This document shows positions 1 through 6,739 of a stretch of 24,217 nt of DNA, in pieces. Source of the DNA: Candidatus Aenigmatarchaeota archaeon (GTDB taxonomy: Archaea > Aenigmatarchaeota > Aenigmatarchaeia > QMZS01); contig QMZV01000006.1 in the NCBI GenBank assembly GCA_003663355.1, positions 1 through 24,217 of the forward strand, read 5' to 3'. The notes beneath the pieces are model-generated. The model was not told the DNA's origin, did not search any database, and saw only the letters and a list, made by a program, of their open reading frames with translations. The first letter of the stretch is position 1; every line of letters starts with the position of its first letter. Made by a program: the position numbers and the translations under genes.

Positions 1-74
1 CTATTTTCTGCAAACTTATTGGAAAATTTTAACTGTTGCAATTTGTAAAATATCGGATAACTCTTCATAGGCTA

Positions 75-863
75 TCAATAATTTTTCAAACTTTTATTTT
101 CTTCTCCAATTTCAAAAACCTGCCCATCTTTCGCGGCAACAGTTTTAATTCCAGTTTCCTGTTCAATCCATTTTGCTTCTCTCTCCGCAACTCCAAAGAG
201 CATTTTCATTCCGAGATGCTGCAAAATTACAAGTTTTGGTTTCGCCCTTTCAATCAAAATTTTTGCTTTGTCAGATGTCATATGGCCATAGGGCTCAGAA
301 TTTCTCGGTCTTAAACAATTTATAATTAAACAATCGCAATCTTTAAAATAATTCTCTTGCCCTTCATAATATTCTCCATCCGCAGTATAACCGATTTTCT
401 TTTCATCCTCAAGAACAAAACCCATGCAGTTTTCTTCTCCATGCACGCATTTTGTCGTTTTTAATTTTACATTTAAAAAAGAAATTTCTTCATCTGGTTT
501 TAAAATGTAAATTTTCTCAAGAACTTTTAGATGAAATGGCGAAACTACTGGAGGTTCATCATCAAAACCTTTAATAACATTTTCATTTGAAATTAAAATT
601 CCTCTCTTTTTCTTTGCTCCCAAAGTCATTGCTTCTATAACAACCTCTAAATCCGTATAGTGATCAGGATGGTGGTGAGAAACAAAAATAGAATTCAATT
701 TTGCCAGATTTTTTTTGAATTGTTTCGCCCTGACTATGGCTCCCGGTCCCGGGTCAACATGCATATTCAGATTTTTGCTTTCTATGATAAAACCACCGGT
801 TGCTCTCAATTGATTTAAAACAACAAACCTTCCCCCTCCGGTTCCGAGAAAAGTTATTTTCAT
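75..863 (-). CDS. MBL-fold metallo-hydrolase (RNase Z/PhnP-like)
   Basis: This 262-residue protein has the metallo-beta-lactamase fold. It opens with the beta strand and glycine turn typical of the family (MKITFLGTGGG) and carries the zinc motif H63-x-H65-x-D67-H68 (SHHHPDHYTD). Further likely metal ligands are H141, D162 (YTADGE) and H194 or H216 (LQHLGM). All the pieces of a two-zinc site are visible, so it is probably an active hydrolase. The substrate cannot be fixed from sequence: the short form without an extended exosite arm fits RNase Z-like, PhnP-like phosphodiesterase or general archaeal MBL hydrolases. It lies 23 bases downstream of the aIF2-beta gene on the same strand and is probably co-transcribed with it. 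The start is a clean ATG at 863. The fold assignment is firm and the exact activity open. Confidence 0.85.
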   Translation of the reverse strand: MKITFLGTGGGRFVVLNQLRATGGFIIESKNLNMHVDPGPGAIVRAKQFKKNLAKLNSIFVSHHHPDHYTDLEVVIEAMTLGAKKKRGILISNENVIKGFDDEPPVVSPFHLKVLEKIYILKPDEEISFLNVKLKTTKCVHGEENCMGFVLEDEKKIGYTADGEYYEGQENYFKDCDCLIINCLRPRNSEPYGHMTSDKAKILIERAKPKLVILQHLGMKMLFGVAEREAKWIEQETGIKTVAAKDGQVFEIGEENKSLKNY

Positions 864-886
864 TTTGTTTTAAAATTTTATTTCTC

Positions 887-1279
887 TCATAATTTGATCG
901 TTCTCCTTGCCCCGCATGCCTCGCATTTCAAAATATAGAATCTCCCTTCCTTTTGCAGAATTGTATCCGGTTTTCCGCATTCGTGGCAATAAACAAAATT
1001 TTTGAGATATTTTTGTATTTTATCTTCCAAAATTGGAGACCTTGTCTGCAGGATTAATCTTCCTCTATCAACAAAACCAGAAGTTGCAAGTTCTTTATAC
1101 AAAAATTTTGCAACCTGTTTTTTATCTCTTCTAATTGAATTGCAAAACTGCTCAAAATTTGAAATAATTGTTTTATTTCCGCTGCTTGATATTTCTGGTT
1201 TTATTATATTGATTCTGTCTTTTATTTCTCCTTTTTTTATTTTTTCATACACTTTATCCAACATTTCTTTGTATTTCAT
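887..1279 (-). CDS. Translation initiation factor aIF2 subunit beta
   Basis: The 130-residue product matches archaeal aIF2-beta from end to end. It has the N-terminal helix (MKYKEMLDKVYEKIKK) that docks on aIF2-gamma, a central alpha/beta domain (GNKTIISNF, RRDKKQVAKFLYKEL) and a C-terminal zinc ribbon with C98, C101, C119 and C122 (CHECGKPDT, CEACGARR). The factor forms the aIF2 heterotrimer that delivers initiator tRNA to the small ribosomal subunit. The frame stays open upstream to 1369, but that extension runs through the tRNA-Tyr gene and does not resemble the family, so the ATG at 1279 is preferred. Only 29 bases separate this start from tRNA-Tyr on the opposite strand, so one AT-rich stretch must hold both promoters; an AATATTA-like box at about 1300-1306 sits about 24 bases before this start. 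Confidence 0.95.
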   Translation of the reverse strand: MKYKEMLDKVYEKIKKGEIKDRINIIKPEISSSGNKTIISNFEQFCNSIRRDKKQVAKFLYKELATSGFVDRGRLILQTRSPILEDKIQKYLKNFVYCHECGKPDTILQKEGRFYILKCEACGARRTIKL

Positions 1280-1344
1280 TAAAAAACTTAAAAAGTAATT
1301 AATATTATCCCGCGATAGCTCAACGGTAGAGCACTCGGCTGTAG

Positions 1345-1391
1345 TGTTTAACACTTTGGTTTTACACAAACGCAGGTGCTCTAATTCAGAA
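1345..1391 (+). other. tRNA-Tyr intron 1 (anticodon loop, 37/38), 47 nt
   Basis: The exon anticodon stem forms the outer helix. The central helix is CTGT (1339-1342) against TCAG (1386-1389): three Watson-Crick pairs and a U-U mismatch. The 5' bulge is A1343 G1344 | T1345 and the 3' bulge A1390 A1391 | A1392. Cutting at the usual point after the second bulge base leaves G37 and A38. This is the canonical archaeal intron position. Confidence 0.85.
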
Positions 1392-1413
1392 ACCGAGGGG
1401 TTGCCAGTTCAAA

Positions 1414-1426
1414 AAGAAATTGGAAA
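1414..1426 (+). other. tRNA-Tyr intron 2 (T-loop, about 59/60), 13 nt
   Basis: The T stem is the outer helix. The central 4-bp helix is TTCA (1408-1411) with TGGA (1421-1424), including one T.G wobble. The 5' bulge is A1412 A1413 | A1414 and the 3' bulge A1425 A1426 | T1427, closed by a 6-nt loop. Removal restores the 7-nt T-loop TTCAAAT. The same helix and bulge pattern recurs in tRNA-Leu. Confidence 0.8.
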
Positions 1427-1465
1427 TCTGGCTCGCGGGATTTATAGACTAAAATATGATTTATT

Positions 1466-2101
1466 ATGCTTGGAAAAGTTCTTATTTATACAGGAAACGG
1501 AGAAGGAAAGACAACGGCTGCATTAGGTCATGCAATAAGATTTGCCGGTTATGGAAAAAAAGTCGCAATTTTGCAGTTTATGAAAGGTCGCAAAACTGGA
1601 GAATATAAATTCCTTGAGAATAATAAATTTATTGATTTGTACTTATTTGGTCCACCTTTCTTCTTAATAACAACGCAATCAACTTTGTTGGGATGGATGA
1701 AAGGAAAAGGTATTGAATTTGTTTCTTTAGATTTATTCACAGGTAAAAAAGGAAAAAAAAGAGTTGTCGCGGATAAACTCGGTTCAAGCTTAAAAAAAAG
1801 TTCTTTTGAAGTTCACAAAAAGAAAGCGAAAAAGGGAATGGAATTTGCAAAAAAACTTTTGCTTGAAAACAAACACAAACTAATAATTTTGGACGAGATT
1901 TTGTATGCAATAAAATTCAAACTTGTGGATGAAGATGAAGTGATTTCTCTGTTAGAAAGAAGAAAAAATATCCATTTCATACTAACTGGAAGATTTGCTT
2001 CAGAAAGAATAATTAAAATGGCAGATCTTGTAACAGAATTAGAAGAGAAAAAGCATTATTTTTATGATGAGAAAAAAACCTTTTCTGGATTAGATTTTTA
2101 A
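1466..2101 (+). CDS. CobA/CobO/BtuR-like P-loop protein (corrinoid adenosyltransferase family)
   Basis: This 211-residue protein fits the CobA/BtuR family of ATP:corrinoid adenosyltransferases. Visible marks are the Walker A loop TGNGEGKTTAAL (residues 9-20), the strand VAILQFMKG, a Walker B LIILDEI (139-145), TGRFASERIIKMADLVTEL (174-192), and a C-terminal SGLDF matching the family ending G[IL][DE][YF]. Residues about 60-120 are longer and more basic than in the E. coli enzyme, and the usual GRGCHRD motif is replaced by GRFASER. Corrinoid specificity is therefore uncertain, and another P-loop role is possible. The ATG at 1466 lies 25 bases after tRNA-Tyr; a TATA-like TTTATAG at 1441-1447 fits a leaderless start. 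It is the first gene of an operon with tatD and ABCE1, and no other cobalamin gene is visible. Confidence 0.75.
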   Translation: MLGKVLIYTGNGEGKTTAALGHAIRFAGYGKKVAILQFMKGRKTGEYKFLENNKFIDLYLFGPPFFLITTQSTLLGWMKGKGIEFVSLDLFTGKKGKKRVVADKLGSSLKKSSFEVHKKKAKKGMEFAKKLLLENKHKLIILDEILYAIKFKLVDEDEVISLLERRKNIHFILTGRFASERIIKMADLVTELEEKKHYFYDEKKTFSGLDF

Positions 2102-2102
2102 A

Positions 2103-2855
2103 ATGATAGATGTTCACTGCCACTTAGAACAATCGGATTACGATGAAGACAGAGAAGAAGTTATTTCAAAGTGCAAGGAAGAATTGCTCGCAATAATTAC
2201 TTCCTGCGCCAACCCGAAAGATTTTGATAAAAGCCTTGAATTAATCAAAAAATACAAAAATTTTGTTTTTCTAACAGCGGGTTTTCATCCTGAATTTATC
2301 TCAAAATTTTCAAGGGATGAAATAAGAGAATATTTGGAAAAAATTGAGAAAAACAGAAATAATTTGGTTGGAATTGGAGAATGCGGTCTTGATTATTATT
2401 GGATTAAGGATCAAAAATTGAGAGAGGAGCAGAAAAAACTTTTTATTGAACACATAAATCTTGCAAAGAAACTTGATTTGCCTCTAATTGTTCATTGCAG
2501 GGATGCTGCAGAAGAGTGTCTGAAAATCATAATTGAACAAAAACCAAAAAAAGTTTTGCTCCATTTTTTCTCGGATAAAAATTTAATTCAAAAAGTAATT
2601 GAAAATCAGTATTTTGTCTCAATTAATACTTCTATTTTTAGGAGCAAGAATATAAAAAAGATCACAAAAAAAATGAAAATTGAGAGATTGATGACGGAAA
2701 CAGATTCTCCATGGCTTGGATTTGGAAAAAGAAATACCCCTATTTCTGTAAAATTTGTGATTGAAAAAATCGCGGAAATAAAAAAATTAGATTTTTCTGC
2801 GGTTGATAAAATAACAACAGAGAATGCAATAAAGTTTTTTAATTTGAGTAATTGA
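2103..2855 (+). CDS. tatD: TatD family metal-dependent nuclease
   Basis: The 250-residue TIM-barrel hydrolase has all the TatD metal ligands: H5 and H7 (DVHCHL), E93 (GIGECGLDYY), H131 (LIVHCRDA), H154 (VLLHFFSD) and D201 (TETDSPWL). The family length is about 255 residues, so the gene is complete. TatD proteins are magnesium-dependent 3'-5' DNA/RNA exonucleases linked to repair and nucleic acid turnover; the archaeal substrate is unsettled. The ATG follows the preceding stop by one base, and the next small gene starts two bases after its stop, so the cluster is surely one transcript. Confidence 0.92.
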   Translation: MIDVHCHLEQSDYDEDREEVISKCKEELLAIITSCANPKDFDKSLELIKKYKNFVFLTAGFHPEFISKFSRDEIREYLEKIEKNRNNLVGIGECGLDYYWIKDQKLREEQKKLFIEHINLAKKLDLPLIVHCRDAAEECLKIIIEQKPKKVLLHFFSDKNLIQKVIENQYFVSINTSIFRSKNIKKITKKMKIERLMTETDSPWLGFGKRNTPISVKFVIEKIAEIKKLDFSAVDKITTENAIKFFNLSN

Positions 2856-2857
2856 TT

Positions 2858-2980
2858 ATGGGAGAAGAAATTTTATCTTGGCCTGTTGCTTTGACTGTAA
2901 TTGTTATGGTTTGTATAATTGCATTTATAGTATTATTGCTAATCACTACAAAGACTTTAAAAATACCTGTTTTCGTATGA
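2858..2980 (+). CDS. 40-residue single-helix membrane peptide coupled to ABCE1
   Basis: An ATG two bases after the tatD stop opens a 40-codon frame beginning MGEEILSWPVALTVIVMVC and ending KTLKIPVFV. It has a short acidic N-terminus, one strongly hydrophobic segment (about residues 8-30) and a short basic tail, so it reads as a one-helix membrane peptide. Its TGA (2978-2980) overlaps the ATG of the ABCE1 gene (2977-2979) in an ATGA junction, the usual sign of translational coupling. The position fills an otherwise unexplained 120-base gap in a densely packed operon. I do not recognise a family. Its reality rests on the junctions and the hydrophobic pattern, not on homology. Confidence 0.65.
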   Translation: MGEEILSWPVALTVIVMVCIIAFIVLLLITTKTLKIPVFV

Positions 2981-4596
2981 GATTGGCAATTGTTGATGAG
3001 AAATACTGCAATCCTGAAAAATGCAAAGGTTTGTGCGCAAAAGTTTGTCCAATAAACAAGTTAAAAAAGGAGTGTATCTCAATAAATGGATATGCAAAGA
3101 TAAATGAAGAACTTTGTGTTGGTTGCGGAATTTGTTCAAACAGATGCCCATTTAATGCAATAAAAATTGTTAATACTCCAGAAAAAATTGGGAATTTGGT
3201 TTACAGATACGGAGAAAATAAATTTGCTCTTTATAATTTGCCTATTCCTGAAAAAGGAGTTATTATTGGTTTAATTGGAAGAAATGGAATAGGAAAATCA
3301 ACAGCAATGAAAATTCTCGCAAAAGAATTAAAAATAAAAACAGAAAATCTTCAAACAATCTTAAAAGTTTATTTACAAAAAGAAAAAACAGTTTCATACA
3401 AACCACAAATACTTAAACCAGTAGACATAGAAAAAATAGACAAATCAATAATAAAAGAATTAAACATAAAGAAAAAAGAGAATTATTCTGGTGGTGAATT
3501 GCAACTATTAAATATTGCTTTTTGTTTATCAAAAAAAGCAGACCTTTATCTGTTTGATGAACCTTCTTCTTATTTAGATGTTGTTTCCAGACTTAAAGTA
3601 GCAAATTTAATAAAAAATAGATTAAAAGAGAAGGAAGTAATAATTATTGAGCATGACCTTGCTATTTTGGATTACATTGCTGACAAAGTTTATTTATTCT
3701 ATGGTTCTCCTGGGTCTTACGGGGTGGTTTCTGCACTATATCCTTCTTTGAAAGGGATAAACTCTTATCTTAACGGTTATCTAAAAACAGAAAATGTAAG
3801 GTTGAGGAGAGATAAAATTAAATTTAACATAAGTTTGCAAGAGAATCTTAAAAATCAGAAATTAATTTCATTTTCCAGTTTGGAAAAAAATTTTAGAAAT
3901 TTTAAATTGAAAGTTGAAAAAGGAGAAATTTGTAAAAATGAAATTTTAGGGATTCTTGGACAAAACTCAATTGGTAAAACAACATTTATGGAAATCCTCG
4001 CATCAAGACTGAAACCAGATAAAGGAGAGGTTTTAGGAAAAGTAAAAATATCTTATAAGCCGCAATATCTTCATCCTGATTTTTCTGGATTGGTTGAGGA
4101 GATTGTTCCAAAAACAAAAGAATTTAAAGAACAGATTGCCTATCCTTTTAAACTTGAAAGTTTGTACAAAAAAAAGGTTAAAGATTTAAGTGGTGGTGAG
4201 TTGCAGACTCTTGCGATTTCTCTTTGCCTTTCAAAAGAGGCAGACTTATATTTGTTGGATGAACCTTCAGCATTTTTGGATGTTGAAAACAGGTTGCAAT
4301 TAGTCAAGATTCTCAAAAGAATAATTGAAAATAAAGAAAGTAGTGCTGTAATTGTTGACCATGACTTGCATCTCATTTCCCAAATCTCTAATAGAATTAT
4401 GTTGTTTAGCGGTAAACCAGAAAAATTCGGAAAGGCAGAAATAGTAAAAACATATGAAGGTTTAAATAACTTCTTAAAAAATCTTAACATAACTTTTAGA
4501 AGAGACCCTGAAACTGGAAGATTCAGAGCAAACAAACTTTTTAGTCAGTTGGATATAGAGCAGAAAAAGAGAAAAGAATTTTTGAGTTTGAAATAG
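2977..4596 (+). CDS. ABCE1/RLI ribosome-recycling ATPase, shortened form
   Basis: The 539-residue protein has the full ABCE1 plan. An N-terminal Fe-S domain carries C11, C16, C20, C24 and C47, C50, C53, C57. NBD1 has Walker A GRNGIGKST (101-109), signature SGGELQ (171-176) and Walker B LYLFDEPSS. NBD2 has Walker A GQNSIGKTT (328-336), signature LSGGELQ (404-410) and LYLLDEPSA (425-432). The C-terminus is the family's FRRDPETGRF ending. ABCE1 splits ribosomes after termination. The product is shorter than the usual roughly 590 residues: the stretch from the first Walker A to the KPQ of the Q-loop is only about 32 residues, so the helix-loop-helix insertion is largely absent. Both signature motifs lack the usual Arg after LQ (L and T instead). 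The start at 2977 (MRLAIVDEKYC) matches the family; an upstream TTG at 2878 does not. Confidence 0.95.
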   Translation: MRLAIVDEKYCNPEKCKGLCAKVCPINKLKKECISINGYAKINEELCVGCGICSNRCPFNAIKIVNTPEKIGNLVYRYGENKFALYNLPIPEKGVIIGLIGRNGIGKSTAMKILAKELKIKTENLQTILKVYLQKEKTVSYKPQILKPVDIEKIDKSIIKELNIKKKENYSGGELQLLNIAFCLSKKADLYLFDEPSSYLDVVSRLKVANLIKNRLKEKEVIIIEHDLAILDYIADKVYLFYGSPGSYGVVSALYPSLKGINSYLNGYLKTENVRLRRDKIKFNISLQENLKNQKLISFSSLEKNFRNFKLKVEKGEICKNEILGILGQNSIGKTTFMEILASRLKPDKGEVLGKVKISYKPQYLHPDFSGLVEEIVPKTKEFKEQIAYPFKLESLYKKKVKDLSGGELQTLAISLCLSKEADLYLLDEPSAFLDVENRLQLVKILKRIIENKESSAVIVDHDLHLISQISNRIMLFSGKPEKFGKAEIVKTYEGLNNFLKNLNITFRRDPETGRFRANKLFSQLDIEQKKRKEFLSLK

Positions 4597-4620
4597 ACAT
4601 TTGCCGTATAAAATTCAAAA

Positions 4621-4630
4621 ATTATAAATA
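4621..4630 (+). promoter_or_regulatory. TATA-like box before small gene pair
   Basis: ATTATAAATA lies after the ABCE1 stop. A start of transcription about 25 bases downstream would fall near 4648, giving a leader of roughly 80 nt before the ATG at 4732. Confidence 0.5.
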
Positions 4631-4658
4631 CTTTGAATAAATTAAATTATGCGAATTT

Positions 4659-4708
4659 GGATTACTGCATTTCATTATCCAGTAATTTTTGTCAAGTTGC
4701 AGTAATCC
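4659..4708 (+). promoter_or_regulatory. Structured leader with alternative hairpins
   Basis: GGATTACTGCA (4659-4669) and TGCAGTAATCC (4698-4708) are perfect 11-bp inverted arms. A second copy of CAGTAAT at 4680-4686 could instead pair with ATTACTG (4661-4667). The two pairings exclude each other. It sits between a TATA-like box and the likely ATG at 4732. Confidence 0.45.
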
Positions 4709-4731
4709 CCAATATTTATTTCTTTTGGAAT

Positions 4732-4989
4732 ATGGTTGGGGATTTATTCACGGGTAAACTATCTAAAATTTCTGCAGAAGAAAAGATAGATTTAATTTTA
4801 GAAGTTTTAATTCCTGCCGCCTACTTGAAATTAAACAAGAAAAACAGCAGAGAAGAATTAAGAAAAATAAATTCATACAAAAGAGAAATTAGAAATTTGT
4901 TGAAAAATTCTGATTTGGAAGAGTACATAAAACAGGAATTAGAATATAAATTAAGATTTTGTGATTCTTTGTTGGGTGAGGAATTATGA
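4732..4989 (+). CDS. Unknown small helical protein
   Basis: The product is 85 residues if translation begins at the ATG at 4732 (MVGDLFTGKLSKISAEEK). It is charged and predicted largely helical, with no membrane segment and no recognised domain. The frame is open further upstream to a TTG at 4633, giving 118 residues, but that extension (Asn-, Cys- and aromatic-rich) overlaps a strong inverted repeat and looks non-coding, so the shorter form is preferred. Its stop overlaps the next ATG in an ATGA junction (4986-4989), so the two genes are co-translated and probably act together. Function unknown. Confidence 0.6.
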   Translation: MVGDLFTGKLSKISAEEKIDLILEVLIPAAYLKLNKKNSREELRKINSYKREIRNLLKNSDLEEYIKQELEYKLRFCDSLLGEEL

Positions 4990-5234
4990 AAGAAGAATAT
5001 TTAGATAAAATTTGTTATAAAAAAGCATTAGATTTTTTTAATCAATTAATATCTCAGAATAATTTTCCTTATGACTTAGATGAAATTAATGAAATAAAAG
5101 AAGAGGCAATTTCTTTGATTAAAACAGATCTTTATTATTCAAAAAAAGAAAAAGAACTCATTTCAAATCATTTACGAAATTTTTTTAGAGAATATAAAGC
5201 TAATTTATTAGATTATCATAAAACCTATGTATAA
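4986..5234 (+). CDS. Unknown small charged protein, coupled to upstream gene
   Basis: This 82-residue helical protein is rich in Lys, Glu, Tyr and Asn (MKEEYLDKICYKKALDFFNQ at the start). No domain is recognised. It is coupled to the preceding gene by a four-base overlap. The pair are similar in size and composition (both helical, both with a Leu/Ile pattern suggesting amphipathic helices), which could mean partners in a small complex; that is inference. It ends 11 bases before the convergent L44e gene. Confidence 0.6.
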   Translation: MKEEYLDKICYKKALDFFNQLISQNNFPYDLDEINEIKEEAISLIKTDLYYSKKEKELISNHLRNFFREYKANLLDYHKTYV

Positions 5235-5245
5235 TTTAGGTTAAT

Positions 5246-5524
5246 TCAAACAAACTCCGCCTTCTTAATTCTAAAACCTTTTCCAATAATATTTTGTTTC
5301 CCGCATTCTTTGCAAATATATCTTAAATCAAGTTTTGTTGTTGGTTTTCCCCTTCCTTTTGGCTTTTTTGCTGGAAAAGAACCATAGCCTGCAAGTTTTC
5401 TTAGATGTCTTCTCTGCCCAACTGCAAGCTTTCTTCTGGGTTTATTTTTAACTACTTTCAGTTTTTGGACTGTGTATTTTTTGCAATATTTGCAATACCT
5501 TCTCTGCTCTTTTGGTATCTTCAT
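5246..5524 (-). CDS. rpl44e: 50S ribosomal protein L44e
   Basis: The 92-residue zinc-ribbon ribosomal protein matches archaeal/eukaryotic L44e. It has C11-x2-C14 (YCKYCKKYT) and C71-x2-C74 (YICKECGKQN) around a very basic core including the conserved GQRRHLRKLAGYG and KPTTKLDLRY segments. It binds 23S rRNA near the E-site. In many archaea L44e is followed by S27e, but here it stands alone between unrelated genes. The ATG at 5524 gives the normal family length. The flippase-like gene starts divergently 31 bases away. Confidence 0.96.
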   Translation of the reverse strand: MKIPKEQRRYCKYCKKYTVQKLKVVKNKPRRKLAVGQRRHLRKLAGYGSFPAKKPKGRGKPTTKLDLRYICKECGKQNIIGKGFRIKKAEFV

Positions 5525-5555
5525 AAATCTAATTTTAAAAAATTAATTAGAGTTT

Positions 5556-6524
5556 ATGAATAAAGTATTTGGAATTATTTTAGGTATTTTTCTGTTTTTT
5601 GGAGTTATTTTCTTTTTTGGAGGAAAGCAACTTATAAATATTTTGTCAAATTCAAATTTAGGTTATTTTTTTATTGCTCTGTTAACTCAATTTTTTATAA
5701 TTTTTTTGTATGTTGCAAGACTGAAAATAATTATTTCTGCGCAAAAATATAAGTTGAAATTTTTCAGAATATTCAAAATTTTGATTTCTGGAATGGCTAT
5801 TAATCAACTAACTCCTATAATTAAAGCTGGCGGAGAACCTGTAAAACTATATTATTTAGCAAAAAGCAATATCCCTGCAACAAAATCAAGCGCTTCAATT
5901 GTTGTAGAAATAACAAGCGAACTAATTTCTTTTTATGTTACTCTATTTTTGCTAATCATTTTTTTATCTGTTACAAAATATCTAACTGCGAAATTTTTAT
6001 ATATAGGAACCATAATTTTTTGTTTTGTCATAATCGGTTTTTTCTTTGCATTCAGATTCATGCTTGACAAAGATAAAATTGAAAAATTTATTGAAAAGTA
6101 TGTTTTAAGATTTTTCAAAGCAAATGCAAAAATATCAAGCAAAATTTTTAGTTCAAGTTTGAGAAATTTGTTTTTAAACAAAAGCCTTTGCATAAAAATT
6201 TTTTCTATCTCTTTTCTCTGCCGTCTTCTTGAATTCTTTAGAATTTATTTTATTTTTTTGGCGATTAATTTTCCAGTTCCTATTACTTTGGTTTTAGTTG
6301 TTTGGGTTTTAGAAGTTTTGTTTTCAACTGTCCCTTGGCTTCCTGGAGGTTTGGGTTTGGTTGAAGGAGGAATAATATCAACTCTTATAATTTTTGGAAT
6401 TCCTGCCCCATTTTCTTCTTCCATGCTCTTGTTGGACAGGTTTTTGAGTCTCTGGCTAATTGTAATTATAGGTTTAATTGGTTTCTATTTTCTCAATAAA
6501 GAAATTAAATCAAGTTACAGATAG
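5556..6524 (+). CDS. Flippase-like integral membrane protein (UPF0104 / LPG-synthase TM family)
   Basis: The 322-residue protein has about eight hydrophobic segments and the two signatures of the lysylphosphatidylglycerol synthase transmembrane (UPF0104) family. These are NQLTPIIKAGGEPVKLYYL (about residues 88-106) and the late loop PWLPGGLGLVEGG (about 263-275). Related archaeal proteins, including the membrane part of AglD, are associated with lipid-linked sugar transfer or flipping for surface glycosylation. That fits a cell making sequon-rich surface proteins such as the one at the right of the window, but the link is inference. There is no soluble synthase domain. Start ATG at 5556. Confidence 0.85.
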   Translation: MNKVFGIILGIFLFFGVIFFFGGKQLINILSNSNLGYFFIALLTQFFIIFLYVARLKIIISAQKYKLKFFRIFKILISGMAINQLTPIIKAGGEPVKLYYLAKSNIPATKSSASIVVEITSELISFYVTLFLLIIFLSVTKYLTAKFLYIGTIIFCFVIIGFFFAFRFMLDKDKIEKFIEKYVLRFFKANAKISSKIFSSSLRNLFLNKSLCIKIFSISFLCRLLEFFRIYFIFLAINFPVPITLVLVVWVLEVLFSTVPWLPGGLGLVEGGIISTLIIFGIPAPFSSSMLLLDRFLSLWLIVIIGLIGFYFLNKEIKSSYR

Positions 6525-6739
6525 TAAAATTTCCGATTTGCCATTTTCACCATTCATATTTAGGTTTTCAAACTAACCAAATAATTTTCAATATCTTTAC
6601 TGAAAAGTGTTTTTTGCTCTATTAAAATTATGTGCGAAATTAAATAACAAACTAATTATCTCTCTATAAGAACCTTAATTTCGCACATCTCTATAGATAC
6701 CACTCAAATTATAAAAGCTTAGAAAATAAAAATCTTTGT
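6525..6739. other. Convergent intergenic region with palindrome
   Basis: This 215-base spacer lies between two convergent genes. I see no reading frame or tRNA in it. It contains the 14-bp inverted repeat listed separately and a TCTCTATA direct repeat (6661-6668 and 6688-6695). Confidence 0.5.
6630..6688. repeat. 14-bp perfect inverted repeat, 31-nt spacer
   Basis: ATGTGCGAAATTAA (6630-6643) is the exact reverse complement of TTAATTTCGCACAT (6675-6688). The core GTGCGAAA is GC-richer than the surrounding sequence. The location between convergent genes fits a bidirectional terminator or mRNA 3'-end stabiliser. No poly-T run follows directly. A protein-binding or mobile-element end is also possible. 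Confidence 0.6.

Larger units (their letters stand above)
1309..1440 (+). tRNA. tRNA-Tyr(GUA) with two introns
   Basis: The acceptor stem CCCGCGA (1309-1315) pairs perfectly with TCGCGGG (1433-1439), followed by discriminator A1440. The D stem is GCTC (1318-1321) with GAGC (1329-1332). The anticodon stem is CTCGG (1334-1338) with CCGAG (1393-1397), and the anticodon GTA is 1341-1343. The T stem is GCCAG (1403-1407) with CTGGC (1428-1432). The C1-G72 pair and A73 are the archaeal tyrosine identity elements. The anticodon loop is interrupted by 47 nt, and the T-loop is 20 nt instead of 7. Removing 1345-1391 and 1414-1426 yields a standard 72-nt tRNA with T-loop TTCAAAT. No CCA is encoded. Known tRNA geometry supports the call strongly; the exact splice points are inferred from bulge-helix-bulge folds. 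Confidence 0.93.

Noticed and set aside
1..74. Possible end of an upstream gene at the left edge
   Set aside because: Short frames end at 46-48 and 68-70 on the plus strand, but there is too little sequence to tell coding from spacer.
1280..1369. N-terminal extension of aIF2-beta up to 1369
   Set aside because: It runs antisense through the tRNA-Tyr gene, does not resemble the family, and the ATG at 1279 gives the normal length.
2878..2976. TTG-initiated extension of ABCE1
   Set aside because: The family begins at MRLAIVDEKYC (2977); the extension is the shadow of the 40-residue peptide in another frame.
4633..4731. TTG-initiated extension of the first small unknown gene
   Set aside because: It overlaps the strong inverted repeat and its composition differs from the rest of the protein; kept only as an alternative.
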